Shown here piece after piece: positions 22,380 to 34,135 of a stretch of DNA of 64,000 bases. The stretch comes from Pollenia angustigena (Eukaryota; Arthropoda; Insecta; Diptera; Polleniidae): assembly GCA_930367215.1 (NCBI GenBank), contig OV884059.1:25630945-25694944 (forward strand), read 5' to 3'. The notes under the pieces are model-generated. The model saw only the letters and a list, made by a program, of their open reading frames with translations. It was not told the origin of the DNA and made no database searches. How positions within the stretch are numbered: the first letter of the stretch is position 1; each line of letters begins with the position of its first letter. A program made the position numbers and the translations under genes.

Positions 22380-23040
22380 GTCCTGAGGAGAACCTATTAG
22401 ATGAATATTATTGGTGCTTTTTTGTTCTTAAACTGGTACTTTTCGAGTTTTCGTTAATATTAAACCTAGAAACATAAAAATAAACACGCAAGGTCCTGTG
22501 TGATAAAGAATCTGTAAGGGAGAACTTTTTGGTACTTTTTCGTTCTACAACTGGTACTTTTTTTTGAATTTCCGTTAGTATTATAGCTAGAAACACAAAA
22601 TAAAACATTCAAGGTCTTAAGTAAATGAGAATCTACATAAGGGAACTTTTTGGTACTTTTTTGTTCTACAACTGGTACTTTTTTTATTTCCGTTAGTATT
22701 ATACCTAGAAACATAAAATTTAACATACAATGTCTTGGGTAATTATGATTAACAGCGGTCTTTTTCGTTATTTAACTGGCACTTTTTGAAGTTTTATTAA
22801 TACTCAACCAAGAAACGTAAAATTCAACATGCAGAGTCTAGAGAGATTGAAAAATTATAAGAGGAGACTATTTTGCTTTTCAATTGGTTCTTTCTGATTT
22901 TTTATAATATTGAACTTACAAAACTAAACTAAACATTCACGGACTTGAGTGGAAGATAACATATGAATCGGAGGTTGGTCCCTCGAAAAAGCGATCCACT
23001 AATACAAAAAAAAAAGTAACAAATGCTCGAAACATGTAAA
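22380..23040 (-). repeat. inverted partner of the tandem array at 15.8-16.9 kb
   Basis: Reading on the minus strand gives the same monomers as at 15986-16870 (GTTGTAGAACGAAAAAGTACC, GTTTCTAGGTAT, TCTTATAG) with about five units near 22434, 22554, 22674, 22785 and 22886. These are followed by the same flank found at 15840-15960 (AAGTCCGTGAATGTT, CATATGTTATCTTCC, GAGGGACCAACCTCC). Three overlapping minus-strand open frames here are produced by the repeats. Confidence 0.7.
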
Positions 23041-23479
23041 TTCATATATACATACTTATAAGAATGTTTTCCTCATATTTTTATAAAAACTTATGGTCGA
23101 ATTTTGACCACTAGGCAAACACTTCTTAAATAAAATGTTTTAACTCAATACTCCATATCTTGAAAACCGTATGAGGTATCGAAAAACTGATTACACCAAA
23201 TGAAAGATCAGGTCGGAAAACCTAAGGAATCGATCTTAACTCAAAACCGCAAAAAAATCCACATACGACATTTAAATTATCAACCGACGATATATCAAAG
23301 AAAACTGTTATTGTCGACATTGTGCGCCAAGCAGTTTATCTGTTTTAACGCAAATAGAATGAAATTTATTTAAAAATGTTTAAAACCGCTTTGAATATTA
23401 AGCGACAAAAACACAATTTTGCAGGAGAAGGATTTTTTTTGTTGTTATATTTTATACAATTTTTGTGTGAAGGTTGGCG

Positions 23480-23915
23480 CTTAAGCTAAAATTGTTTTTG
23501 CTATAAAATCGTAACGGTGCCTTATATGACCATGACATTTTAGGAGATGGTGCAAGTGTTCCCAAATATTCATTAAAAAAAAAACATAATTGAAAATGAT
23601 GTCGCTTAAGCTATTTTTGCGGTTAGGATAGGATATAGTCCGAAGACGTTGGCTTTTCAAATGCAATCTAATCGATTCACAAATGGCAGAGATATGAGCA
23701 AAAAACCAAGACAACCTTTAAGTCACACCCATAAAACTAGACTTTTGGAAGGTTTCATTTAATTTGTGAACTTTCTTCTTTCACTTTCACCTCAAAAAAA
23801 ACTTGAAAATAAAAACACAGATCTTTAAGAACCCATGATAAAACAAACTGAATATTGCAAACAGTCTTTTAAGTACTATGGTGTAGGGTATATAAGATTC
23901 GGCAACGTTTTAGTT
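23480..23915 (+). repeat. DINE-like repeat fragment
   Basis: Contains the internal phrase AAATGGCAGAGATATGAGC and ends with GTAGGGTATATAAGATTCGG near 23885-23902, matching the tail of the complete DINE-like copies at 24877-26075 and 29831-31212. Confidence 0.5.
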
Positions 23916-24070
23916 GTTTACCTTAACAAAGACTTAAAATTTGCTTAATTTTAATTGGACTTCTTTATAATTCTTTCCCTTTTTCCTTCTCATGTTTCTG
24001 CATTTTTAATTTTCTTGTCTTACAAAACATGTTTAACACTTTACTTTTACATTTTCTTAACGCCCTTTTA

Positions 24071-24097
24071 GCTCCCCCCCCCCCCCCACCCCCCTTT
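24071..24097. repeat. poly-C tract
   Basis: About fifteen consecutive C residues, then CACCCCCC. It is the only long G/C homopolymer in a region otherwise dominated by A/T runs. Confidence 0.9.
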
Positions 24098-24876
24098 AAT
24101 CAGGCCCTAAAAAGAATCTCTGCGTCTTCATTTTTCCACTGCAGCAATCATTATTAAGTACTGGGGTACCTGGATTTCAAAAACCAATTTCAATTGCATG
24201 CATTTTTGTTGTTATTTATCTTTTGCCATAGATAATTTATTGCATTTTGAAGTGTTATTATGTTGCTGGCGCAACAAAAAAAAATATGGAGAAGAAGTAG
24301 AAGAAGAAAAAAACTGAATATGTAATTCATTATAAGTTTCTTTTGATTCCAAAAGCATTAGGATTTAAAATGTTGGTGGTGTTGGGGGTTTATTATATAC
24401 TCCTTAACTTTGTCAAAAGACTTGATAGGCATTTTAATTAGAATTTATTTCATTTTACGCAATTTAGCTAAAGAAAATGTTTGCAAAAAAACAATATCCA
24501 TGGCATATTTTAACATAAATTGATTTTTTTTTTGCAGATATAAATGGAAATTTCTATTTGACATTTAATTGCAAGGAAATATATTTTATAATTGAATAAT
24601 TAGAAAGCGAAATATCAGGTTCTTACAAAACGAATTGAATTTTTCGAACAATTTTAAAAAGTACTTGTTATGAAATTTAAATAAAATAAAATTCTAATTA
24701 TGAATTTTCAATTGCCTATAAAAAAATAATGCTCTAGAACAAGACGAATTCAATTCAATCAGCAAATTGCATTGTGGGTTTTGTACGATTTGTACTTGTG
24801 GTTGAAGTACCGAGATTACCTGTAATGAATTCGGCTTGCGCTAGTAGAAATATTAAAATCTTTTTTGCAAGATTTT
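24098..24876. other. ct: AT-rich intron sequence, nothing recognised
   Basis: No coding sequence or element boundary was recognised. The open frame at 24774-24989 runs into the DINE-like repeat and is not a gene. Confidence 0.55.
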
Positions 24877-26075
24877 TATACCCTTCACCACAGGTGGAAA
24901 AGGGTATATATAAGTTTGTCATTCCGTTTGTAATTTCTACAATATTGATCTTAGACCCTATAAAGTATATATATTCTGGGTCCTTATGAGGAGAGAAGTT
25001 GATTTAACGATATCCGTCCGTCCGTCCGTCCGTCTGTCCGTCCGTCTTACGTTTGATATATGTTTTCCGGAGACTCCAGACATGATAGCGGCTACGTTGT
25101 TTTACATGTATGTCACATATAGTCCACCATTTTTTGCTATTGAAATTCAGCCAGATCGGTCCAACAATGGCTGAGATATGACCAAAAAAACACGACTGCC
25201 TCTAATTTTTCCAAAAAATCCCTTCTGGTTGTTGTATTTGTATTACTTTTTTCTGTATATCTGGAGAACGGCAAGAGCCAAAGCTTTAAAATTAGGTACA
25301 AACATTTAGGTTATAAATATACACCATCCTACAAAATGTGGGCGGGATTGGAGAAGTAGGCTTGGTACCTCTCATACAAAAAGTATTAAAATTGTATAAA
25401 AACCTGAATTTTTTGACTGTAATATGACCTATGGTTACGCCTTATATATCAGAAGATCGGAAATTTTTAATAGAAAATATTTTCTGGAAAACTCGGGAAA
25501 ATCGGTTCAGATACGAAAAAGTTATGACCAAAATATTAATTTTTTTTTGAAAAATACCCATTTTCAGGAACCATAGATCTTCCCGAGTCCACGTTTTATA
25601 GCTAAAATAACTGGAAAATTTCTTCTTTACCACGTCGGTATATAAATCTGTCAAATCGGTTAAGAAATAGCAGAGTTATGACCAAAATACTATAATCCCA
25701 AAAATTACTCTTTTTTATAATTAAGATTGTTTTTTATACCCTTCACCGAAGGTCCTACACCCTATAAAGTATATATATTCTGGGTCCTTATGTAAAGCGA
25801 AGTTCAAATCCGGTTGTCGTCTCTTCTTCCTATCCCCTCACCACCCTTCGTATTTGTTTACATATACTAGCATAATGCCCAATATGATTTTCGTTATCAC
25901 CCTTCTTTATTATTTCATAAATTCAATTATGTATAATGAAGTTGTAAGTATTGTCAATATGTATGTATGTATATGTATATGTAAAAATTATTTAGTTGCT
26001 CTCTATTCTACTCGCACAATGGTGAAGGGTATATAAGATTCGGCACAGCGGAATATAGCACTCTTACTTGTTTTT
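24877..26075 (+). mobile_element. DINE-1/Helentron-like element, copy 1
   Basis: Starts TATACCCTTCACCACAGG and ends TGGTGAAGGGTATATAAGAT..GGCACAGCGGAATATAGC..ACTTG. The inverse words TATACCCTTCACC and GGTGAAGGGTATA face each other. It carries the CTATAAAGTATATATATTCT phrase and the pyrimidine-rich (CCGT)n/(CTGT) run at about 25014-25046, both typical of DINE-1-type dipteran repeats. A second CTATAAAGTATATATATTCT phrase sits near the 3' end. It has no transposase, so it is a non-autonomous copy. Confidence 0.75.
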
Positions 26076-26159
26076 AATTAATTTATTTAATATTGTAAAT
26101 TATATTCTAATTTAAATTTAAGAGCAATAGTTAACGTTAACTTTCAGCCCATTGACTTA

Positions 26160-26235
26160 AAGAAGGCTTGAATCGAACCCGCAATCCTATCACTGTTAGA
26201 CCAGCTTACGACAAACTAGCCTATCGAGGTATCGA
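26160..26235 (-). repeat. tRNA-derived SINE-like fragment
   Basis: The minus strand carries a B-box-like GGGTTCGATTC (inverse at 26170-26180) and an A-box-like TAGGCTAGTTT (inverse at 26213-26223), related to the sequences at 14757 and 59388. It is flanked by unrelated AT-rich sequence. Confidence 0.55.
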
Positions 26236-26264
26236 ATTTTTCGGCTAAGCCGAATCCCTCTTTA

Positions 26265-26480
26265 ATGTTTTCCACGCGTGGGCTTTTTACCTATTGTAAG
26301 TTATGGACCGATCTTTGCGAAATGTCGCAGAGTGATTTCTCTTAATTTGAAACAATGACAGACTAAATTTTACTCCAATATCATTCTTCCCTGGGACTTA
26401 AGGCATACTAAAGTGTTTTCCTATGATGGGCTTTATATAGTTCCTATGGTAAATTACGGAACGATCTTTACAAAACTCTG
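26265..26480 (+). repeat. diverged direct duplication, about 147-bp spacing
   Basis: The segment TGTTTTCCACGCGTGGGC..ATGGACCGATCTTTGCGAAA at about 26265-26330 recurs as TGTTTTCCTATGATGGGC..ACGGAACGATCTTTACAAAA at about 26412-26477. The function is unknown. Confidence 0.5.
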
Positions 26481-26825
26481 TAGTATTATTTTCAGTCATA
26501 TTAAATACGAATCGGTGCTGCTTTACGTCACCAATTTTTGTAGGTTTTGTAAAACAAAAAATTATTTTTTAGCAGAGGTTGTTCCACGTCTGTGCTCATA
26601 ACTCTTTTTCCTACTGAACCCATTGAGCTGGATTTCAATCCCAAACATCAATATTGCTCTTTTCTGTTATGGCTTTGGAAAGTGAGCGTGTTTTCAACAG
26701 ACGGACATGGCTTAATATTTATGGGGTTTTAGATGAAAATTAAAAAAGAAAGTTTCACGCGGAATTACAAACTTAGTATACCCTCATTTCCCAATAGTGG
26801 TGGTGGGCATAAAAAACTAAATTTC

Positions 26826-27425
26826 AAAACTAACCTTAATTTTGAAAACTTAACCTTGAAATAATTTTTGTTTGTTTTAAAGAAATCTTAAAATTTTTAT
26901 ATTTATTTTGGAACTCTTTACAGAGAAAGACAACAAAGATAATTTTTTTCTTTAAAAAATTTAGTAAAAAAGGGAAAAAACAATGAAATTCTGAAAGTTT
27001 CTTAATATTTTAAAACTAACCTCAAATTTCTTGAAAATAATATTAAACCTTAAACCTCTGTTTTAAGAAATCTTAAAATTTTTACATAAATCTATTGAAT
27101 TCTTTTAAGATAGTGGCAAAAAATGTAATTTTTTTTTTTTTAATCTCTTGCTAGAAACAATGAAATTCCGAAAATTATCTAAATTTTTGAAAACTAACCT
27201 CAAACTCTTAGAAAAGGAAATTAAAGCTTGGCTTGTTTCAAATAAATTTTTATATATATCTATTGAATTCCTTGAGGATAAAGACGAAAAATATAATTTT
27301 TTGTATTAAATCTCTTGTAAAAACCAATGTTACTCCTAAAATTGCACTAATTTTTAAAAACTAACCTCAAATTCTTTGAAAAAGAAATGAAAACTTGGTT
27401 TGTTTTAAAGAAATCTTTGAATTAT
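26826..27425 (+). repeat. diverged tandem repeat, four units of 167-186 bp
   Basis: Units start with AAAACTAACCT(C/T) at 26826, 27012, 27190 and 27357. Each continues with TTTGTTTTAAAGAAATCTTA, ATCTATTGAATTC and ACAATGAAATTC-like words. The spacing shrinks from 186 to 167 bp. Related AACCTAACCT words are scattered at 29727-29760 and 32760-32945. Confidence 0.65.
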
Positions 27426-28155
27426 TACTTTAATCTACCAAATTACGATTTAAAACTAACTAAAGTTTATCTTTGGATTTGTAAGGCTGGTTTTTGAGAT
27501 CTCAGTTGAACTAGGGTTAATTAATCTGAAAATAGATTTGTGCCGCCTTTACCAAGTTTGTATCAGAAATGATGACGGAACAGCTTAGTTTTGCTTAAAA
27601 TGTTTAACTTTAATAAAATAAAATAAAAAAAATCACATTTCGACGGAAAAATCCGAGTGACAGGCTACGTTAAACAAAAGCTTCGTACAGACGGTGGTTA
27701 GATCTTACAATAGCGAAAGGTCTGGCTGGCAATGTGCTGTAAATATTCTGCCAAAGATAAATTGCCACCAATAGCAAATTGTAAGTTCAGACGGTTGTAA
27801 GAAAACCATACAATTTCATTCTCAGACTACTGTGACAATAAATTAAACTGCCAACAAAAATTGTCAGTTCATACGGTTGTCAGATAATTGTGTGGCAAGA
27901 ATTGTCATATCTGATTTTAGATACTGTCAGAAAATGAAAGCTGCGTGTATTTTTTTATAAATTGAAAAAGTGGAAATTGTCATTGAAGCAATAGCAAGGA
28001 TTTTTACTTCTTTTTTTGTTGCAAAATTAAACCTTTTTTGTTTTTACTTTTCACTCATGCATATCAGGGAATTGTACTTTTTTTTTGATACATTGGTAGC
28101 TTTCACTAAAAAAAATTCATAATTGATAAAAAATTCTTTTTCTAAATACTATATA

Positions 28156-29088
28156 ATGGGTGATTTTTTAGCTATTATCTTTTTGGCAACACTGGTTAAA
28201 ACAGCTGACGCACGTTTCGTGTTTTATTTCACTGTCAAACATCTTCAGTTTGGTCTATAATTTAACCATGAATCGTCTTACAAACGAACAACGCTTGCAA
28301 ATTATTGAATTTTATTATTAAAATGCGTGCTCTGTTAAGAAAGTTCATCGCGCGCTTCTTGTGTTCAGCGACGAAGCTCATTTTTGGTTCAATGGATACG
28401 TTAATAAGCAGAATTGTCGATTTTGGAGTGAAGATCAGCCAGAAGCATTGCAAGAGCTAGCAATGCATCCAGAAAAAGTCACGGTTTGGTGCGGTTTGTG
28501 GGCTGGTGGCATCACTGGACCGTCCTTCTTCAAAGATGATGCGAATCGTAACGTAACTGTGAATGGTGAGCGCTACCGTGAGATGATATCCAACTTATTT
28601 TTGCCCAAAATGCAAGAGCTTGACTTGCATGACATGTGGTTTCAACAAGACGGTGCCACATGCCACACAGCACGCTTAACAATGGACTTATGGGGAGGCG
28701 AGTGCGGTGAACATTTTATTTCACGTTCGGGACCGGTCAATTGGCCGCCTAGATCGTGCGATTTAACGCCTTTAGACTATTTTTTGTGGGGCTATGTTAA
28801 AGCTCATGTCTATACACACATGCCTGCTTCAATTGACGCATTGGAAGACAACATTGAAGCATTAATGCATGAGATACCGGCCGAAATGTTGGAAAGAGTA
28901 TGCCAAAATTGGACTAAGCGGATGGACCATTTGAGGCGCAGTCACGGTCAACATTTGCATGAAATAATTTTCAAACATTAATCTATATGGACCGTACTAT
29001 CGATTCAAATAAAGATTTCATGCATTTTTCTGAATTTTATGTGTTTTTTTTTTCAAAACTTTCCTATAGCTCTTAAAAAATCACCCGA
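28156..29088 (+). mobile_element. rosa-type (DD41D) mariner, internally deleted
   Basis: A 933-bp element. The ends ATGGGTGATTTTTTAG and TCGGGTGATTTTTTAA (inverted) lie between TA dinucleotides (28154-28155, 29089-29090). It carries the transposase remnant at 28268-28981. Tc1/mariner elements move by cut-and-paste into TA. The deletion makes this copy non-autonomous. Confidence 0.8.
28268..28981 (+). pseudogene. rosa-type mariner transposase, deleted and with a nonsense codon
   Basis: The frame starts MNRLTNEQRLQIIEFYY, meets TAA at 28319-28321, and continues in frame with NACSVKKVHRALL. It then jumps straight into VFSDEAHFWFNGYVNKQNC, so roughly 130 codons of the middle (second helix-turn-helix and linker) are gone without loss of frame. 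The catalytic half is intact: the first Asp in FSDEAHF, the second in FQQDGATCHTA, the third in CDLTPLDYFLWGY. Exactly 41 residues separate the second and third Asp, the DD41D spacing of the rosa group of mariner transposases. From the GTG at 28361 the catalytic half reads open to TAA at 28979-28981. The DNA-binding half is largely lost, so it is not a working enzyme. Confidence 0.85.
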
Positions 29089-29109
29089 TATATCAAGAGA
29101 AGAACCAGA

Positions 29110-29830
29110 AAATATTAAACTGGTATCGTTAAAGTCTTTAAACTACGTTTTGTTATTAAAGTTGGTAAAAAATCCTTAAGCCTACTTTCCATCCCTGATA
29201 CGAATGAATTTGCAGAATTGCTTTTAGAATAGGTCCAGAGACAGTGATGCCATAAACTTCGTACATCTGGCGAAAAAAAATATGCAATGATCTGCCAATT
29301 GCAACGAAGAGTGTTCACACGATTGTCAGACATCTAACAATTTTGTTGTCGTACAATGGACGAACAATACTTTTCGTTGTCAAACGAAAATTGCGAGTTC
29401 ACGCAGTTGAAAGAAATATTTGGCACATGTTACTGGCAATATTGTTAGATCTGACTACCGTCTATGAAACAAAAACTAGAAAAAATAACGATATTTTTAA
29501 CCCAACCTTATTTTTTTTTTTTTTTTTTTAATTTATTAATTCATCTATTAAATTTCTATAAAAGAAGGACAATCAACCTTTTTTGACTTTAAAATTAATC
29601 AAAAGTATAATTTATTTTATTTATTTATTCTGTATCTGTATTTCAATACAACAAGATATACATCTTATAATTATAGTATGGAACTAGAAGAAGTTATAGT
29701 AATTTATTTAAGAAAATTTTCGAACCTAACCTTGGTTTTTTGTAACCTAACCTCGAACTATTTAAATAAGAATAAAAAGTTTAATTGTTTAAGAAGTCTT
29801 AAAGAGTTTTCAAACAAGGAGAGACATTTT
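29110..29830. other. ct: right part of the split inverted-repeat element and AT-rich spacer
   Basis: Up to 29469 this is the right arm of the element described at 27681-29469. From 29470 to 29830 it is AT-rich spacer with a T run at about 29511-29529. The small open frames here are not genes. Confidence 0.5.
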
Positions 29831-31212
29831 TATACCCTTCACCACAGGTGGAAAAGGGTATATATAAGTTTGTCATTCCGTTTGTAATTTCTACAATATT
29901 GATCTAAGACCCTATAAAGTATATATGTATATTCTGGGTCCTTATGAGGAGAGAACTTGATTTAACGATATCCGTCCGTCCGTCTGTCCGTCTGTGGACT
30001 ATATGTGACATTTATGTCACATATAGTCCACCATTTCTTGCATTTCTTGCTATTGAAATTCAGCCAGATCGGTCCAACAATGGCTGAGATATGACTAAAG
30101 TATATATGTATATTCTGGGTCCTTATGAGGAGAGAAGTTGATTTAACGATATCCGTCCGTCCGTCCGTCTGTCCGTCTGTGAACATAAATGTCACATATA
30201 GTCCACCATTTCTTGCTATTGAAATTCAGCCAGATCGGTCCAACAATGGCTGAGATATGATTAAAAACCCACGACTGCCTCCAATTTTTCCAAAAAATCC
30301 CTTGTGGTTGTTGTATTTTTATTACTTTTTTCTGTATATCTGGAGAACGGCAAAAGTCAAAGCTTTAAAATTAGGTACATTTAGGTTATAAATACACACC
30401 ATCCTACAAAATGTGGGCGGGATTGGAGAAGTAGGCGTGGTACCTCTCATACAAAAAGTATTAAAAATTGTATAAAAACCTTAATTTTTTTACTGTAATA
30501 TGACCTATGGTTACGCCTTATATATCAGAAGATCGGAAATTTTTAATAGAAAATATTTTCTGAAAAACTCGGGAAAATCGATTCAGATACGAAAAAGTTA
30601 TGACCAAAATATTAATTTTTTTTTGAAAAATACCCATTTTCAGGAACCTTAGATCTTCTCGATTCCAAATTTTATAGCCAAAATAACTGGCAAATTTCTT
30701 CTTTAACACGTCGGTATATAAATCTGTCAAATCGGTTAAGAAATAGCAGAGTTATGACCAAAATACTGAAATCCCAAAAATTACTCTTTTATAATTAAGT
30801 TTGTTTTTTAAACCCTTCACCGAAGGTCCTACACCCTATAAAGTATATATATTCTGGGTCCTTATGCAAAGCGAAGTTCAAATCCGGTTGTCGTCTCTTC
30901 TTCCAATCCCCTCACCCCCCTTCGTATTTGTTTACATATACTAGCATAATGCCCAATATGATTTTCGTTATCACCCTTCTTTTGTATTTCATATATTTAA
31001 CGAAATAATTTTAACAAATAGAAACTAAAAACGATTTAAAAAAAATATTTACCAGTTTTCGCTTTTTAAATTTCATTTATAATGAAGTTTTAAGTATTGT
31101 TAATATGTATGTATATGTATATGTAAAAATTATTTAATTCCTCTTTATTCTGCTCGCACAATGGTGAAGGGTATATAAGATTCGGCACAGCGGAATATAA
31201 CACTCTTACTTG
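29831..31212 (+). mobile_element. DINE-1/Helentron-like element, copy 2
   Basis: Same termini and interior as the copy at 24877-26075 in the same orientation, with only scattered substitutions, so the two moved recently relative to other repeats here. This copy has an internal duplication with a period of about 181 bp: the block from AGTATATATGTATATTCTGG at 29918 recurs at 30099, including the (CCGT)n run and the TCAGCCAGATCGGTCCAAC phrase. It also has about 60 extra bases near 31010-31075. There is no transposase. Confidence 0.75.
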
Positions 31213-33668
31213 TTTTTTTTTTATTTCTCAAAAGTTTGCACAGAATTAGTGGAAAAAACTGAGAATTTTTTGGAACTTCTTTTAAATATTTCTCAAGTTT
31301 GCTTTAAATTTTGCAAGAAAAGGAGCCAGATTTTAAAACTCTTTAAATTTTCTATTTTGTTATTTAAAAAAAAAACTCCTTTTTTTTAATAATTTTAAAT
31401 TAATTAAAGATCAAACGATTTTTACATGTTTTGTTTTAGCCATATTTTTTTTTATTTTTCACTACTTTTACAATTATTAAACGCTAATTCAATTTGTTTT
31501 TTCATTATTCTTGCATGGTTAAACACAAAATCGCTAGAAAAAAATTTGTATAAATCTCATTTTTTAATATGCCCCAACATAGAAACCAAAGCATCAAACT
31601 CCCTTTAAAAAAGAAAAAAAAAACGAAGCAATAAAAAACATATCCTGGCTTTATTGAAATAAACCAAAATATATGGAAAAAAAGAACTTTTTCAACAAAA
31701 TACATGACCTTGTTGAAATTGAAATCATGACGATGGTGATGGTGATGATTTTTTATTGAAATCCAAAAAAAAAAAAAAATTTTTGCTTTTGAATAACCAA
31801 CGTCAATTATTGCATCATTTCATGGCATTTTTCAAAAGATTTTGAGATTTCATATAGAAACACTTTGATTTATGTTTGTTACCACTGCATTTAATGAAAA
31901 TAGAGAAAAATCTATGAAAAAAAAACACATAATGCTATCAAAACCATATTAGTGGTTTTTGTTTTGTTCTATGAACTATAAACACTAATGAAAAAAAAAA
32001 ATTAACCTTTAAATTGTTTCTAGTGCTTGGCTTAAAATCCCTGCCAAAACTAATCATACAAGTGGTTTTTCAAAAATGTCAAAATGTTTTTGTTCAGAAT
32101 TCAATTTTTTCGAATGAATAATATTTGTGAAAATTGTTTTACAATTGCCAGGATAATCGATTCCCCAAGGAGCAAACACTTAACAAACACACAAAAACCT
32201 TGTCTAACATCCGCTTTATGTTATTCCTATTCATTCATTCACTCATTCATCCATTCACCTTGTGGATGTTTTAGCTCATCAAGTCTTTTATGCAGTACCT
32301 ACAACATATTATTACTCCCTTTAACTCCTTTTATAAGAATCATACAATTCGAAAACGTTCCATTTTCAATTGTCGTCTATAGGAAACGGAAATCAACACA
32401 TGAATGACAAATGGCATATAACGGTTGAATTGTTTGATTACGTTTTACCAATGTTGCAAATATCTGTACACTATAGTTAATACTTCTTCATTCTTCTCAT
32501 TCTTAAGCGAACGACTACAACAACAACAATAACAAAAAAAAACTAAAAATACCTAACAATTACAACAACAAGGATATCGTTTTAAAATTTTGTTACTTTT
32601 AGCCTTTACAAGTGTTAGAAGTGTTAGATTTTTTCCTTTGGAGTTTTTTAAAATAAACTTCATTTTAGGATTAACCAGTTTTTTTTCTTTTCTTGGAAAC
32701 AACACAAAAGATATTTAATAAAAAATCAAAACAAAACTAGAAAAGCAATAACAATTTTTTTAACCTCTAACCTCAAATTCTTTAAAGAAACAGTTGGAAT
32801 AAAATTTCTTTAAAATAAACTGTAAATCGGAAAAAAAAATTTAAATCGGAAGAAATATTTATTAATGTTTAAAGAAAATCAAAGGCAAAAAAAAATAGAT
32901 CAAGTAATGAAATACTTGGAACCTAACCTTAATGTTTGTGTCCTAACCTTAAAATTTTTATATACAAACTTTTTTTAAATCCATCTTGATATTATTGCAT
33001 TAAGCTTTTTTGAACTTAAAAGAAAAAAGGCAGAATTAGCCATATTCTGTAATTCGATTAGCTAAAGCTAAATAAAAAAGGCTTTAAATCCAAATTAAAT
33101 TTCCTGAAAATATTTGTAATTCCTCCAACAAATTCAAAAATTCAACTTTAAAATTCTTAAGAAATTCAACAAATTTTATGATAAATAATTAACAGTGCTT
33201 GCTAAACAAAAAAAAAAAAAAATTAAAAAAACTAAAGAGTTTATGACTTAATTTCAAAAGAAAGAAAAAAAACCTTAACACCGATCAATAAATTGTCATA
33301 AAATCCAAAACCCCAGGCGCATTGATGAATTGCAAACATCAAGTGGAAACCAAATAAATACTCTTCTCCCCAACAAACAAAAATAACTTTTCGTTCCTTT
33401 AGAAAAGAAAAAAAAACAAAACAATCTCCAAAAGGATCATAAACTTATTTTTTTTTTTTTATATTTAGCTGGCGGTATTCTTAATTTAGCAAACTCTAGT
33501 ACATGGAGTTCATTTTTATGGCATGATTGATTTTGTGCAATGCAAAAAATTGTATTTCTCTTTTTTCTGTTCATTTTCATTTTTGTTTTACAACCGTTAA
33601 TGGGAAATTTATTGCTGTTATTTAGTTTAATACTAATTTTTTAATTCTTTTTGCTCTTCCACTTTTAG
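31213..33668. other. ct: AT-rich end of the large cut intron
   Basis: No element boundary or coding sequence was recognised. It holds ATTC-rich words at 32231-32258, scattered AACCTAACCT words (32760-32945) and A/T homopolymers. It ends with the T-rich tract and acceptor AG at 33667-33668. Confidence 0.6.
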
Positions 33669-34032
33669 ATTCTAGTTTACCTCCTTATGGCACTGGTGGT
33701 CGTGATGATTCAATGTCTGATGAACGTTTAGCTCACATATTAAATGAGGCTTCTTCGCTAATGAAATCATCAGGTGGCTCTTCAATGCATGCACAACATG
33801 AACATCAAAGAAGATCTTCTACCATACCCGAAGACTCACGCAGCAATGATGATTCCAAATCACCTCACCAGCCCTGCTCGTCGCCGTTCTATAAAGAGCA
33901 TCATAGCAAATCTCAGGGCGAGACTGTAATGCCTGGTCAAGGGCATATGCGTCCAGATGAAATGAATCCTGAGAAAATGGCTAGATTGTATCAAGAGTTA
34001 ATGGCTAGGGCTCCTCGTGAAGCATTTCCAGG
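33669..34032 (+). CDS. ct: cut exon: Ser-rich linker between CUT repeats 1 and 2
   Basis: A 364-nt exon. The acceptor is TTTTAG at 33667-33668; the carried G plus AT gives Asp, then SSLPPYGTGGRDDSMSDERL. It continues with AHILNEASSLM, a Ser/His-rich region (SSMHAQHEHQRRSSTIPEDS), and MNPEKMARLYQELMARAPRE, ending at EAFPG. In Cut/Cux proteins this is part of the linker before CUT repeat 2; no separate domain is recognised. The donor is CAGG|GTGTGT at 34032/34033. Other GT dinucleotides follow at 34035 and 34037, but only 34032 keeps the reading frame into the next exon (GG|T, Gly). The Met at 33713 is internal. Confidence 0.92.
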
Positions 34033-34135
34033 GTGTGTATTTCTTAAATTTGTTATTTTCTTAAATCCAAACAGTTTTTTAAGTAACAGTTCATACTAAC
34101 CTTAATAATAGATTTTTGCTTTCTCCTTTTTTCAG
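34033..34135 (+). other. ct: short cut intron with consensus branch point
   Basis: A 103-nt intron with a weak donor (GTGTGT), a perfect TACTAAC branch-point word at 34094-34100 and a CTCCTTTTTTCAG acceptor ending at 34135. Without splicing, the frame stops at 34097-34099 after 21 extra residues. Confidence 0.88.

Larger units (their letters stand above)
27681..29469. mobile_element. inverted-repeat element split by a rosa-type mariner
   Basis: The left end CTTCGTACAGACGGTGGTTA (continuing GATCTTACAATA) is the inverse of the right end, which read inward is TTCATAGACGGTAGTCAG then ATCTAACAATA. The interior has repeated CAGACGGTTGTAAG, CATACGGTTGTCAG and CACGATTGTCAGAC words. ACAAAA occurs just outside both ends. 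The mariner at 28156-29088 sits inside, so without it this is an element of about 860 bp. Confidence 0.6.
6953..33668 (+). other. ct: 26.7-kb cut intron
   Basis: The donor GTAAGT at 6953 and the acceptor CTTTTAG ending at 33668 are both phase 1, so the flanking exons join as G|AT (Asp). No conserved coding segment for Cut was found between them, although a tiny alternative exon cannot be excluded. The intron is filled with transposable elements listed separately. Long introns of this kind commonly carry enhancers, but none can be pointed to from the sequence alone. Confidence 0.8.

Noticed and set aside
22408..22726. Overlapping minus-strand frames with similar sequences
   Set aside because: They arise from translating the tandem repeat; similarity reflects the repeat unit, not a protein family.
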